The notes under the pieces were generated by a model. That model was not told where the DNA came from, did not search any database, and was given only the letters and a program-made list of their open reading frames with translations. This document shows positions 33,289 through 44,999 of a DNA stretch of 60,000 nucleotides, one piece after another. Made by a program: the position numbers and the translations under genes. Within the stretch, counting starts at the first letter, position 1. Each line of letters starts with the position of its first letter. The DNA is from Adiantum capillus-veneris (lineage: Eukaryota > Streptophyta > Polypodiopsida > Polypodiales > Pteridaceae): contig CM043958.1 in the NCBI GenBank assembly GCA_014529385.2, positions 156,217,293 through 156,277,292 on the forward strand, given 5' to 3'.

Positions 33289-33737
33289 TTGACAAAAAGA
33301 AAGAGGAGTCTTAAAAGAAAGAGATCGATCAAGAGCAAATTCCTTTGGAGCAAAAGGATTATGAAAAGCAACAAGATGATCAAGATAACAAAGAAGAATG
33401 TGAAAAGAGAGATGTAGATCAAGGCAAGGACTCTTTAGAACCAAATCACCTTGAAGAGAATCAAGCTTATCAAGAGAAAAAGGAGACCAATGAAGAGAAT
33501 CAAGGGAAAGAGGCTGAAAACTTTACGAAACCAACTCAACCAAGTGAAAGAGATGAAAGCATAGCCAAAGATCCACAAGAAAAGAAAAATCTGGAGGCTA
33601 GGACTTTGCAACAACGAAGCACTCAAGAACAAAACTCAGTCTCACCGCACATTAGAGCAGTAATTGCGGATGGTGACCGGCTCATCAAGGAATTTGATCT
33701 AGAGGAACACCTTGATGCTATCAAGCTAAAATCTTGA
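33289..33737 (+). pseudogene. charged coiled-coil-like ORF, unidentified
   Basis: Frame open from 33345 to 33737 and, across one stop, back to 33289. It is very rich in Glu, Lys, Gln, Asp and Asn (EKQQDDQDNKEECEKRD, KKETNEENQGKEAENF), then less charged with VIADGDRLIKEFDLEEHLDAI. It could be a structural or gag-like protein, but charge bias alone can keep a frame open. No homologous copy in the window. Confidence 0.35.
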
Positions 33738-33869
33738 TATCAAAAAGATTGATATCGTGTCTACAAGAGTTGGATGTTAAAAATGTTGAATCAAAGACTC
33801 AAGGGGTAAAAGAACAAAACAGAAGGTTGTAGCAGCCGATTGAGAGTCTACTAGAAAGACAAAGCAAAA

Positions 33870-34162
33870 TTTAAGAAAATAAGAAAGAAGAAAAGAAAGA
33901 GGTTGTATATTGGGGTATAGGCATTTGTGCCTTGCACGGCTTCCCAAGCTATGGGCGCCTACCCATTGACACCTTATTCTCGTGTACATATACAAAGAAT
34001 AAGTGGCACCTCATACTTGAGTCTTGCTCCACCCACACATGGTCCACTCTCTCCTTCTCCCCTTCCCACATGCACACATCACCGCATGCCGCACCGCGCA
34101 CGGTCCATTCTCTCCTTCTCCCCTTTTGTGCACGCACACATCCGTGCACACACACTCTTCAA
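33870..34162 (+). mobile_element. possible LTR end with primer-binding-like site
   Basis: TAGTATCAAAGC at 34164-34175 is one base from the TGGTATCAAAGC type of initiator tRNA-Met primer site common in copia elements. Upstream, a 61-bp spaced direct repeat (GGTCCACTCTCTCCTTCTCC at 34041 and the variant at 34102) resembles LTR U5 duplication. After the site no gag motif is recognisable. The 5' LTR boundary was not seen. Confidence 0.35.
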
Positions 34163-34175
34163 CTAGTATCAAAGC

Positions 34176-37152
34176 TTTGGTGGCAGCGACAACGATCCAC
34201 ATGTGTGCGATGGCTTCCCAACGAGACACAAAAGCAACAAAGCTCCACTATGGAAACTTGAGCTTGGCGGTAGCAGATCCGGCATAGATCAGGGCTTGAT
34301 CAAAAAAGATTGGTGGATATTGAAGCCCTGGTGCATGCAGCCCCTCTTGGTCTTTTGGGAATCTTGGAGAGAACAAGGAATCTCTGTAGAAAGAGAGTAA
34401 GCTATAGAGTGATCTTAGGAGCTTGGAGAATTGAGGGCTTGTAGGTTTCAACGGCAAGGCAGATATGTGTACAAGGAATCTATGTAGAGATTTGGAGAGC
34501 AGGTTGTCAAAAACTAAGCAAGTAGGAAAATCTACAAGGAACAAAGCTTTTGAGCTCAAGTGCACAGAATCTGAGAGCTTGGGTGTGTGATGATGTTACA
34601 CACACGCACACAAAACTGCATTAGAGTAGGTACAAAGTAAGAGCTTGGTATGACAGCAAGGGAGACATTGATTCAAGCTCAAAATTGGAAGCATTGAAGT
34701 TGTCACAATACATTGCAGTAAGTCAAGCTTGTGAGCAAAAAAATTGAATGCAATTGGGGGATTAAATCAACACTGCAACGCTGGGCAAGCCTTGCAAAAT
34801 TGAACAAGCTTGCAAACGGGCAAGTTTGGGCATAACTTGATGTAGTGCTGGCTGAAAATGGGCTACAGTGCATGGGATTTTGGGAGTGTGTGTACATAAA
34901 CACACATTATAGCTGGGAATCAGGTAGCTAAATCAAGGTTGGGGTGCAAAAACAAGAAAAGCAAGGTCATAAGCAGGCCAAGGCAAATTGGGGTCCCAAA
35001 TGTGCAATAGAAATAGTATTGGCAGCCCAAAGCATGAGCAAGCACTGCAAAGGACAGATTTTGATATTATCAGATTTCAACAAAGGAGCCATTTTCTTTT
35101 TGAAGGAGTGTGTGTAAGAATCCATTCCCCTCATAAGAGAGACGGAAAGAGAAAGCGAGAGTGTAAATACGGCATCGAAAATAAAAAAGAAAGAGAAAGA
35201 GTGCGCGCTTCGTAACTCCCTTGGTCGTGAAAATGAGAGTGGACGCGTACGCTCTCGGCGCGGGCACACACACACACACACATCATGTGCGAGTCTCGAC
35301 GAGTAATATCGGGCATCCCCCAACATTGGCTTGACATCGACAGTTTTCTTTTCTTCTTGACTTTGGCTTTTGACAGCTTGACATCAATTTTCACATTGAT
35401 TTTGGTGGTTTTTTGCTTGACATCTACGACTCATAGATTTGCGATGGCTATGGCATTGGCGATCACTTCCGTGCGATAGTAGAAGGTGGCATCGACTAGT
35501 TTCTCTCATCTTCAACATAGCAAGAGCGAGCAAGAGAAATTTAGCTCCACTCTAGCACACCTTCGCCAATGACTCCCCTCCCACACCCCATTCAGAGCAG
35601 TTTTGGCTCCCACGGACATCCCCCGGCATATTGACTTTAATTCGGTCATTACGGCTTCGACGATCTCCAATTTCTAGTTTTGGTGACACACATTGGTGCA
35701 TAGTGGCTCCAACAAACCATTTTGGAGTAGGTTTTCCCGTGAGTGTGGCACTCGGATGGTGATTGCCACCACATGCAGCATTTGGTTGTGCTTTGCGCTT
35801 GGTTTTTTATCACCGTGCTTACCGATCAACGGCATAGTGTGCCAATTTCTCGACAATTTTTTCTCGCAATTTGCTTTTTCTTGTAGTGCAAACTATGTAT
35901 GATTGTGTGGGGTAGTTTAGAGAGAAATTTTCAACACAAGTTTTTGCAATTTCATGCCACATATACATTATGCGAATACAGGTTGAGCTAGCTATAGCTT
36001 ACAGTAGGTAGCAGGTTCACAATTTTATAGCTTTTTTGGATAGGTACACATCCATAGAGCCACTTGTTTAGGAGTGAGCCACTTTGCCACGCTTTTGGCA
36101 GTTCATGTATGCCATTTGTGGATTTACTGAGCCACTGAGTGTCTATTTTGGTGCAATTTTCTGGTGAGATTTTTCTCCAAGTACAGGGAAAACTTTGTCC
36201 GTTTGTCCCCAGATTCTTGCCATGTTTTGCATGCCATGCTTTGCACATATTTTCAGCCTACTCTATGATGGTTTAGAGGTGGTCACGTTGGACTCTGACT
36301 TTGACAATGATCGAGTGTTAACTCTCACTTTGATAGGATTTTTCAGTTTGGACACAATTTAGTGTTCTTATACCCACTCTTGTAGGAGTGAGGATTGTAT
36401 ATGTTTGTGTGGCTACAGAGACACAGTCACAGGTTTCACATTGTTTTTGCAATTTTTTCCAGACAATTTCTCTTGTGGGATGCATTTTGAGCTAGTTTAC
36501 TCTCTAGTTGCATATATGGTTATGTGCTTTATGCTCAATTGAGCAGTTTGTCCCAGATTGCGTGCTTGCAAAGTTTGCAAATTGTGGAGTTGATTTTACG
36601 CATATGTGAGCATCCGGTTTGATGCAGTTTGATTATGGTTTCATGATTGTATAATGGTCAATTTATTCCCATTTTGATAGTGATCAAGTGTTTACTCTCA
36701 CTTTGATGCTTAGACACATGTTTAGTGTTCTTGTACCCACTCTCATAGGAGTGCATTTATGGTATCCTTGTAGTGGTTAACAGGTTTCCTTTGATTTTGC
36801 TTCATGTTCTCACATCGATGCATATTTCGAGTGTGAGACCACAACATGCAAGTTATAGGTTTTCACTATTGAGCTATTGGTTGGTTTATGCTTGATTAGC
36901 GTAGTGGACAAGTGATGTCCCACTTTTGATGTGTATGCATTCACATGATGTGTGAAATAGTTGAGTCTACAGTGAGGCTCATGAGAAACAGAGGTCTTGA
37001 TCCCAACATATGCGATGTTGGTATTGTGATCACACACAACACATTAGGTGTTGTTGTTTTAGACACATGAGATAGAAGTGAAGATATATGTTTGATTCAC
37101 AGATAGTTATGATACAGACTAGAGAGACGACTACTTATGCCAATGATGGTGA
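34176..37152. other. long stretch without a recognisable gene
   Basis: Only short incidental frames. A CA microsatellite lies at about 35263-35282. Two diverged direct copies of a segment with GTGTT(A/T)ACTCTCACTTTGAT and ACCCACTCTTGTAGGAGTG lie at 36300-36390 and 36673-36754. Another CA run is at about 37198-37217, inside the LTR. The sequence may be old noncoding retroelement DNA, since no coding motif was identified. Confidence 0.45.
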
Positions 37153-37516
37153 TGTTGTCAAGAGATAGAGAAGGAGAGAGCTTGAGCTCTTGCAAGAACA
37201 CACACACACACACACAAACAAAGATGAAGGCAAAATACTGTACTTCTTGTTCTTTATAAACTCAAGATAAGAGGTCTACAAAGCATAAGGGAAAATACAA
37301 CATGAAATGGGAACTAGTACAGTGGTCTAGTATGAACTGCTAGTGAGTGAGGTGAGTAGATAAGTGTATTAACACTCCGGCAGGTAGACCAACTCAATGT
37401 AGTCCAAATGTACTATCACTGGCAAAGATATGCGTATCCACCAAGGCGCACCAGTGATGATGATTGTTGGTGGTAGTCATCTAGGAGTCATACATGTTGA
37501 TCTTGACATCACAACA
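37153..37516 (-). mobile_element. 3' LTR of copia family D
   Basis: On minus it begins TGTTGTGATGTCAAG directly after the purine run GCTTGAGGGGGAG (37517-37529), as for a polypurine tract followed by an LTR, and probably ends GACAACA at 37153. About 364 bp. The LTR start matches the plus-strand fragment at 30569-30645. Confidence 0.75.
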
Positions 37517-37534
37517 CTCCCCCTCAAGCTCCTA

Positions 37535-38790
37535 TCCATCTCTCATATGCCAAGCATTGCCCAAATCCACCATACCTTTGCCGCTCCAAGGGCCTTTGTG
37601 AAGATATATGCAACCTGCTCATCCATCACCATGTACTCAAGGTCAATGTTGCCTACTAAGACCCTCTCTCTGATGAAGTGGTAGTGTACCTCAATGTGCT
37701 TTATCTTGGCATGAAACACTCGGTTTTGTGCCAATTGTATGATGCTAAGGTTGTCACAATAAATGACTGTCGGCCTCTCTACCTGTACTCCAAAGTTGTG
37801 AAGTGAAAATCCCAACCATGCTACCTCACATGCCGCCACTGCAGCACCCATGTACTCTACCTCTATACTTGAAAGAGCAATTGTAGGTTTCTTCTTGTTG
37901 CTCCATGTGATAGCAGCACTCTCAAGTGAGAACATGAATCTGCTGGTAGACCTGCAATCTATGTACTATCAACCTAATTTGCATTTGCGTAGCCATAGAG
38001 CTGCAACTCCATATCAGCCCTATAAAAGAGTGCATAATCCAAAGTAGCACTCACATAGTGCAAAGTACACCTCATTGCATCCAAATGTGGTCTCTTGGGA
38101 GACTACATAAATTGACTCACCAATCCAACTGTGTAGCTCAAATCTGGACGTGAGATAGTCAAGTAGATCAAGCTACCCACAATCTTCTTGTACATGGTAG
38201 CATTATCAAGCACTTGGCCTGCATCATTCTCCCATTGCAAATTCTAATCTAAGCGCATTGCAATTGGCTTATAATCAGCCATACTATACTTTTTCAACAT
38301 ATCCAAAGCATATTGCCTTTGTGACAGCCATACACCTTCCTCCGTGTAAATAATTTCAATGCTCAATAAAATATCGCAAGTCTCCCAAGTATTTCATGTA
38401 AAATTCTTGCATAACAATAGCCTACATGCCCTCTACTTTAGCCACATTAACACCTGGACGATCAAATCATCCACATAGATGCATATTACCACAATTCCTG
38501 CCTCATTCTTTTGCACATATAGTGAATGTTCTACATCACACATCTCAAAGCCCATGAAATGACGAATGTCACAATCCTCTCATACCAAGCTCTAGGTGCT
38601 TGTTTCAGCCCATACAATGCTTTCTTTAACCTGCATACAAGGCCAAGTAGTCTCATATTTGCATAACCTTGTGGCTGCTCCATATACATAGTTTCCTCCA
38701 AGTCTCCATTCAAAAATGCACTCTTTACATCCATTTATTTCAACACCCATTTTAATGCGGCAGCCACTACAATAAACACATAAACCGGTA
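37535..38790 (-). pseudogene. copia family D RT and RNase H, 5'-truncated
   Basis: On minus from high to low: RT start with VVAAALKW then [20 protein letters not shown] and [20 protein letters not shown] (38560-38734); a decayed middle part; RNase H at 37543-37935 with AAITWSNKKKPTIALSSIEVE, YMGAAVAACEVAWL, VIYCDNLSIIQLAQN and AKIKHIEVHYHFIRE, then DEQVAYIFTKAL. RNase H Asp and Glu positions (IEVEYM, YCDN) are recognisable. The 5' end stops exactly where G1 begins (38791). Several stops in the middle. Confidence 0.92.
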
Positions 38791-38801
38791 TGTTTTCTAC
38801 T

Positions 38802-39219
38802 ACTCTAATCTATATAATGGATTAGTAAAGTTTAATTAGCTTTGGAAAGGATGTGTGTATTTTCTCTCGTACTCTAATCTCTCTAATGGATTAGTAAGAT
38901 TCAATTAGATTTAGGAAGGATGTGTGTGTGTTATCTCTTACTCTAATCTCTCTAGTGGATTATTAAATTTTAATTAGCGTTAAAAAAGGATGTGTGTGTG
39001 TTCTCTTTTACTCTGATTTCTCTAGTGGATTAGTAATATTCAATTAGTTTTAGAAAGGATGTGTGTGTGTGTTCTCTTTAACTCTAATCTCTCTAATAGA
39101 TTATTAAGATTCAATTAGCTTTAGAAAGGATGTGTGTGTTTTCTCCCTTACTCTAATCTCTCTAATGGATTAGTAAGATTTCATTAACTTTAGAAAGGAT
39201 GTGTGTGTGTTCTCTCTTA
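38802..39219. repeat. 69-bp tandem array, six units
   Basis: Units start with ACTCTAATCTCTCTAATGG at 38802, 38871, 38940, 39010, 39081 and 39150, with a partial seventh at 39219, giving lengths 69, 69, 70, 71, 69, 69. Each contains GGATTAGTAAG, CAATTAGCTTTAGAAAGGAT and a short TG run of variable length. Single or partial units recur at about 32885-32955 (inverted) and 45020-45127. Confidence 0.95.
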
Positions 39220-40572
39220 CTCTAATTTCTCTAATTATACCTACTCTCTCTAGTTAGTACAACTTAACTATTAACTTATGCATATTTGATTGAAAGTTAA
39301 TACATAAGAGTACTCATCATACTTTTATTATGCATAATGAAATTCTCATTCACCAATTTTATTATCAATTAGATTAATTAGTATTTTGAATAATACTAAA
39401 AATTGATTTAGTTGAAGAATAGAAATTAAAGTTAGAATTGGATTAGAAATGTCATGAATAAAAGTAATTCATTTCTAAACTTTTAATTTTGTAGTTTACA
39501 CACTTTATTCTTGATTAATTAAGATAAGGAAAAATTTTGATATATAGAAATTAGGTGTAGTACAGTAACACTAAGTGCAAATCCAAATTGGCAAGGGTTC
39601 AAATTACAAACTCTCTTTGGAAAATTTTAGTAAAGTAATATTCAAGAAAAATAACAAGGTTACTGATATGGAAAAATGACCTTAAGTTTCAAGGAAATTA
39701 CTAGGGAAATTGACCGATTTAAAGTTATAAGTGTATAACCTAAGTAAAGTACAAAAAAATGGCTCCAAAGCATGCTTGAACGCAAGACACTAATAATCAT
39801 GAAGGTGGTACAAGTAAAGTGGGAACTCCTGTGGAACATGCTATGTCTACACCAATCGGAACTATGGTACAAGTTAGTAATGTAATTTCAAGTTATGCAT
39901 CATTGCATATGCAAGACCATAGAGATATATTGATCACCTTAGGAAAGGAAAAACACGGACCGAAACCAAGGGGCTTAACCCCAAGAAACTCGGCATATGT
40001 ATGACAAGTACCAAAGAATGTTTGGTTAAGCTATGTTCCATCGGAAAGAATGTAGGTCCAATATTTTTTATATGGTTTTCCTCAAGACTCTACTTATTAG
40101 CATTGGCATTAGGTGGAGGTTGTTGAGGCGTGAGATGACACCCAGGGTGGCACAGCTAATGTTGCGGTGGGAGTACACCCAAGATGGCCCAGCTGAATAC
40201 TCCAGTTATGTTTTGCAATGGCATGCGGATGAAGCCCGGTTTGGCACCGTTGTTGCTGTGGTAGGCACCTAGGTTGGCACAGCAAGTACTTGTTGAGCGG
40301 TATGGGATGCTCAAGATGACAAGTGTTTTTATGAATAATCTATATAACAATCGGAACTAATGGTGCAAGTAGAGATTCTTAAGTAAACCTAATCCAAAAG
40401 TTGTTGGTTCAAAAAAATGGACTACTTCTTGTTTGACTATTGTTTGTAATATTGTTTGAAGGGTTGTTTTTAATGAACGAGTACCATAAATAAAGTAAAG
40501 GAATATGTATGTTTAAACAATGTGAAAGTAATTAGGTAACAAAAGATGGGTGAGTGCAATGTGGAAAGTAGG

Positions 40573-40599
40573 AGAATGATACCCTGACGGTATCATTCT
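40573..40599. other. perfect inverted repeat (hairpin) in G1 LTR
   Basis: Arms AGAATGATACC and GGTATCATTCT (11 bp) with a 5-base loop CTGAC. It lies within the segment of the G1 LTR that G2 lacks. Possible transcript hairpin; no T-run follows. Confidence 0.85.
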
Positions 40600-40941
40600 A
40601 TGGACGGTTCTGATGAGTCGGGTAACTTTTCAACGTTATGAGTTTCTTTTTCTTAGTCATAAATCTTAAAAGAGACAAACCTCAGTGGTTGTGCTTCTAA
40701 AAGATGGGGAAAAAAGCACCCTGGTTGGTCACTCTAAGGTTTATACTCTTAGGTATAATTGATTATAGATAGGGTTATGGTGATCACGCTCCACCATAGC
40801 AAGATAGGATCAATCCTTCACTAACGGTTCATGCCCATGGCTACGTAGTAGCTAAGGCAATGTCCATTGGTTTTTCTTGTTCAGGATTGGAGACCTATCA
40901 AAGATACTCCGGTCCTTAAAAAGGGAGCAAGGACCTCACAC

Positions 40942-40954
40942 TGGTATCAGAGCC
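40942..40954 (+). promoter_or_regulatory. tRNA-Met primer-binding site of G1
   Basis: TGGTATCAGAGCC, complementary to the 3' end of plant initiator tRNA-Met, one base after the LTR end CTCACA. It primes minus-strand DNA synthesis and fixes the orientation of G1. Confidence 0.92.
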
Positions 40955-41056
40955 TAGGTTAAAGCTTGGAGAGATTTTTAGATTTATGTTTGGAGGTTGA
41001 AGGATGTGAATGTTTGAAATAATAGAAAAACCTAGGAGAATTGTTTTGAATGTTTA

Positions 41057-41234
41057 TATGGTATTGAGGATTGAACTTTCCTGGTACAAGAAAATGCTCA
41101 TTCGACGTACCAAAAATTCCAGGTGTTTACCATCATGTTTATATGATGTTATATGCTATTGAGGATTGAACTGTCCTGGTACAAGAAAATTCTCATTCGG
41201 CCTACCAAAAATTCCAGGTGTTTACCATCATGTT
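41057..41234 (+). repeat. 95-bp direct duplication in the G1 leader
   Basis: TATGGTATTGAGGATTGAAC... recurs from 41152 (TATGCTATTGAGGATTGAAC), the copies ending TTTACCATCATGTT. G2 has one copy in its leader. It sits just before the deletion that removed the gag N-terminus. Confidence 0.9.
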
Positions 41235-41239
41235 CATAA

Positions 41240-42110
41240 ATGCATATTTTGGATGAGGTATCTTACGGTGGAAGAATACTACTCCAAATTTGTAACTCTT
41301 AGGGGCTACGCTCCACTAATGACCGCGGATCAGCAAGTACTCCATTTTTGCCAAGGGCTAAATGCTCCCTTAAATACTAATCTAGAAGCCATGAGGCCTG
41401 TAAATTTACGAGATGCTCTTTTAAGAGCTAAACCCTTAGCTAAAGAGATGTCAAACTATCAAAGGGGACAAAATGGAAATATAAGGAATGTTGCAAGTAA
41501 AGGACAACCTATGATGTGGAACCAAAGGCCAGATCATCCACTTCACCAAACTCATCCAATAGTTGCAGCTTCAGCAATTGGAGCTCAAAATGCAGATCTT
41601 AGATGCTTTGAATACAATGAGCCAGGACATTTCAAGAATGTATGTCCTAGGCGAGTCTCTGCAACAAATATACCTAATCGAGCCAGAGGGCAAGGTCAAA
41701 TAATAAATTGTGGAGGAAGAAATGGAGGACGAGGTTGAGGGCGTGGAATGGCTTCGAGAGTCAATGCTTTCAGAGGAGAACCAATGTTGGGATAAGAACA
41801 AGAGGAAAGAGTAACTCGACATGCTGCAATTGATAACCCAGGAGTAAGACAACAATATGTTTTCATTCAAACACTTGCAAATCACCAAGGTGAAAAATTT
41901 GAGCTTCTTATTGATTGTGGCAGTACTCATTCTTTCTTGCCACCTAAATGCTTAAGGAGGTTAGAACTTACTCAACACCCTGCAAGAAAGATGAGAGTTG
42001 AATTAGCTAATGTAAAGGAGGTGTTATCTCAGTACATTGTGGGAAAATTAGATTTCAAGTTGGGAGAATACTCTACTTCTGCTACTTTTTGAACCTTCCT
42101 ATAATGCCAA
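41240..42110 (+). pseudogene. G1 gag (C-terminal half) and protease
   Basis: Open frame to 41738: RYLTVEEYYSKFVTLRGYAP, FCQGLNAPLNTNLEAMRP, ALLRAKPLAKEM, the C-terminal half of Ty3 gag. A zinc knuckle at about 41603-41646 is damaged (CFEYNEPGHFKNVCP; the second Cys of C-x2-C is Tyr). An Arg/Gly-rich tail follows (RARGQGQI, GGRNGGRG). In another frame QYVFIQTLANHQGEKFELL leads to the protease site IDCGSTHSFLPP near 41909-41945; the family usually has DSGSTHSF. LTRLEL-like sequence follows. The first half of gag is deleted after the leader. This copy is inactive. Confidence 0.9.
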
Positions 42111-42134
42111 TATCCATTGTGCCCAAGGAAGTGT

Positions 42135-43860
42135 TTCCTTTGTGGACAACCAAGGTCGGGAAGTCACTATTCAAGGCCAGAATGGACGACCAAAAGCTTA
42201 CTTGGTCAAAGCTAATCGTCTTTTGAAAGGGTTACGCAAGGGACAACAAATTTTTGTAGTCAAACTAAAGAAAGTAGAAAAATCTTCTTTCAACCTTAAA
42301 TCAATGTGGCTAGAAGAATTTTCAAATGTTTTCCCCGTAGAACTTTCTAAACTACCACCACTTAGGGAGGTAGATCATGAAATCAAAATTGTTCCAGGTA
42401 GTGAACCAGCCTCAAGGGTTCTGTACAGAATGTCACTTCTAGAGGCTATAGAGCTCAAGGAGCAGCTCAAGCAGCTGATTGAGCAAGGGTTTATCTGACC
42501 TAGTACATCTCCATGGGGTACACCTGTTCTTTTCCAAAAGAAAAAGGATGGATATCTTTGACTTTGCATTGTTTATAGGGGCTTAAATCAGATTACCATC
42601 AAGAATAAATATCCAATTCCTCATATTGATGAGATGCTAGACAGACTACATGGAGCCAAAATGTTCACAAAGATTGACCTTCAATCTCTCTATCATCAAA
42701 TCTGAATGCAAGAGGCTGATATCTTTAAAACAGCTTCAACACTCGCTATGGTCATTACGAATTTACAGTGATAGCTTTCGGACTTATGAATGCTTCTGCA
42801 ACTTTCAATCGTCTGGTGCACAATATCTTTAGACAATTCTTGGACAATTTTGTCCTTGTATTCTTTGATGATATCTTAATTTATTCCAGATCAGAGGAAG
42901 AGCATCAAGGACATGTTAGGAAAGTGTTAGAACTTTTATGCCAAAATAAGTTGTATGCAAAGAAGAGCAAATTTACCTTCTTCACTCGTAAGGTCAATTA
43001 CTTAGGGTTTATCATTTCACCTGAAGGAGTCTCTATTGACCCTAACAAAGTCAAGGATATTGTGGAATGGCCTCAACCCACTTAACAAACCAAAGTCAGA
43101 GGGTTCTTATGTATCACATGGTGATACAAGATCTTTGTAAGGGACTATGCTCTTAAAGTTGCACCACTAACCGACTTGCTAAAAAAAGGAGCTATGATAC
43201 TTTGGGAAGACCAACATGAACCTTGTTTCAAACAAATTAAGGAGTATCTTTCTTCAAAACCTCTTCTAAAACTTCCAGACTTCACCCAAGAATTTGAAGT
43301 GATCACAGATGCTAATAGCCTTGGATTAGGAGGAGTCCTTACTCAAGAAGGAAGAGTTTACACTTCTCGGAAGCTTAGGATTCATGAAGTGAATTATGCT
43401 ACACATGATTTAGAATTGCTATTCGTTATTCACGCTCTCAAGTTATGGAGACATTACCTATTGGAATGAAAATTCCAATTGGTAACATATCACAAGAGCC
43501 TTAAGTGGATTTTACCCATCCTAACCTTAACATGAGACAGAGGAGATGGATATAGCTCATGCACGAATATGATTTTGATATTAAATTTACACCAGGTAAG
43601 GATAATGTTGTGGCAGATGCCCTATGTCATAAAGCTTTTCTAGGGGCAATTTCCATGGCTAACAACCCTATTTTAGACAAAATCTCCGATGTTGTTGTCA
43701 GAGATGCAGATTACCAAATGCTTGCTATTATCCTACGTGAAAAGAAGGTATCATCAAATCAGCCTAAACCTCTACATTATTCCTTGGAAGATGGGAAAAT
43801 TTACTATAGGAATCGACTATGTATACCTAAATATTCTTCCCTAAGGAATGCTATCCTACA
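42135..43860 (+). pseudogene. G1 reverse transcriptase and RNase H
   Basis: RT blocks in order: FSNVFPVELSKLPPLREVDH (about 42318), ELKEQLKQLIEQGFI, then stop, [51 protein letters not shown], a frameshift near 42740, IAFGLMNASATFNRLVH, VLVFFDDILIYSRS with catalytic FFDD near 42860, KKSKFTFFTRKVNYLGFIIS. The connection and RNase H at 43176-43469 show [18 protein letters not shown] (Asp) and [25 protein letters not shown]-type sequence with Glu-to-Leu context; the end at 43559-43640 has FDIKFTPGKDNVVADAL. The order and motifs are those of chromovirus-like Ty3 elements. About five frame breaks. Confidence 0.92.
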
Positions 43861-44760
43861 TGAAGCACATGATGGCCCAACTTAAGGACATCCAGGTTAT
43901 GCCAAAACCCTCAATGTAGTTTGCAGAAGTTACTATTGGCAAGGTATGAAGGGTGGTATCCTTTGCTATGTCAAGCAGTGTTTGTCTTGTCAAAGGATTA
44001 AGGCAAAGAGACTAAAGAAGCCAGGTAAACTACATCCTTTAGACATTTCCCAAATGAAATGGGAATGTATTAGCATGGACTTTATCACCGAGTTTCCTTC
44101 TGTTCAAGTTGGCTATGATTCAATCATTGTCATAGTCGACTTGCATACTAAGGTGTCTCACTTTATCCGAGTCAAGAAAACCTTTACAGCTTTAGATATT
44201 GCTCGTCTCTTTGTGAAGGAGATTTTCAAAATCCATGGTTTACCCAAGAGGATTGTCAGCGATTGTGATGCCAAGTTTACTTCAAAGTTTTGGGTATCAT
44301 TGTTTCAAGATATTGGAACTTAGTTATGTTTTAGTACTACTTATCATCCTCAAATTGATGGCCAAACTAAAAGAGTTAATCAAGTAATTGAAGACATCCT
44401 CAGAGCCTACTGCAATAGAGAACCTCGCAAGTGGATTCAATACCTACCCTTGATAGAGTATGCATATAACTCCTCTACTCAGAGAAGTATTGGAATGACA
44501 CCTTTTAATGCTCTTTACGGTCACGAATGTTTATCACCTCTTAACTTTTCTGACCCCACTATAAGGGTAGAAGCCTCAAATAAAATGCTTGAAGAAGTGG
44601 AAGCTCAATCCAAAGCTATTTGAAGGGATATTCAAGCGGCTCAAGATTGACAAAAGAATTACGCAGACTTGAAAAGATATGACCGGGTTTTCAAGGAAGG
44701 TGACAAAGTTTTCTTATGAGTAAATAATCTCTTTATGATGAGGACAAATTGGTCAAGCTT
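43861..44760 (+). pseudogene. G1 integrase, C-terminus missing
   Basis: One HHCC module (EAHDG, GHPGYAKT, YYWQGMKG, then CLSCQRIK). The core at 44030-44320 has WECISMDFITEFPSVQVGYD (first Asp) and RIVSDCDAKFTSKFW (second Asp). After a stop, STTYHPQIDGQTKRVNQVIE shows Lys where the catalytic Glu should be. It continues with AYNSSTQRSIGMTPFNALYG and LKRYDRVFKEGDKVFL to about 44720. No chromodomain is seen before the AT microsatellite at 44829. A single HHCC module is the normal state and contrasts with A1. Confidence 0.92.
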
Positions 44761-44824
44761 CTGGGTACCACAAGGGGACCAAAAACATGGGTATGAATTT
44801 TAAAGTTTGGTTTTTTAAAAAAAA

Positions 44825-44828
<4 letters not shown>

Positions 44829-44867
<39 letters not shown>
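44829..44867. repeat. (AT)n microsatellite
   Basis: About 39 bases of uninterrupted AT. It lies just beyond the last recognisable G1 integrase sequence. Confidence 0.97.
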
Positions 44868-44871
<4 letters not shown>

Positions 44872-44999
44872 AAAAGTTGGATGTTTTTCTTTTTTGCTAT
44901 CCATACACACACTTTGGGCATAGAGATTGCCTCTATAATGTTCACAAAGTGCTACCACTTCTTAGAGAGAAGGCTTCCACAAACCACTAAGAGAGCAAA

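Larger units (their letters stand above)
38791..40940 (+). mobile_element. 5' LTR of Ty3 family G, copy G1
   Basis: Ends CTCACA at 40940, one base before the primer-binding site. The segment 39219-40425 matches G2 (minus) over about 1.2 kb. A start at 38791 (TGTTTTCTAC) is proposed because copia D is cut there, but the 69-bp repeat array 38802-39219 could instead be a separate array. Short plus frame 40033-40272 and its minus partner at 31832-32149 share peptides such as RREMTPRVAQLMLRWEYTQD; this may only reflect common DNA. Confidence 0.7.

Noticed and set aside
34967-35394. Several overlapping frames with repeated Cys-Val or Leu-Ser
   Set aside because: Driven by a CA microsatellite and GA-rich sequence.
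40033-40272. ORF with a partner at 31832-32149 on minus, sharing peptides
   Set aside because: Both lie in the family G LTR and the similarity is explained by DNA homology; no independent sign of coding.
40600-40640. CTGATGAG, the hammerhead ribozyme core box, in the G1 LTR
   Set aside because: No GAAA box or pairing stems at the required distances; a chance match.
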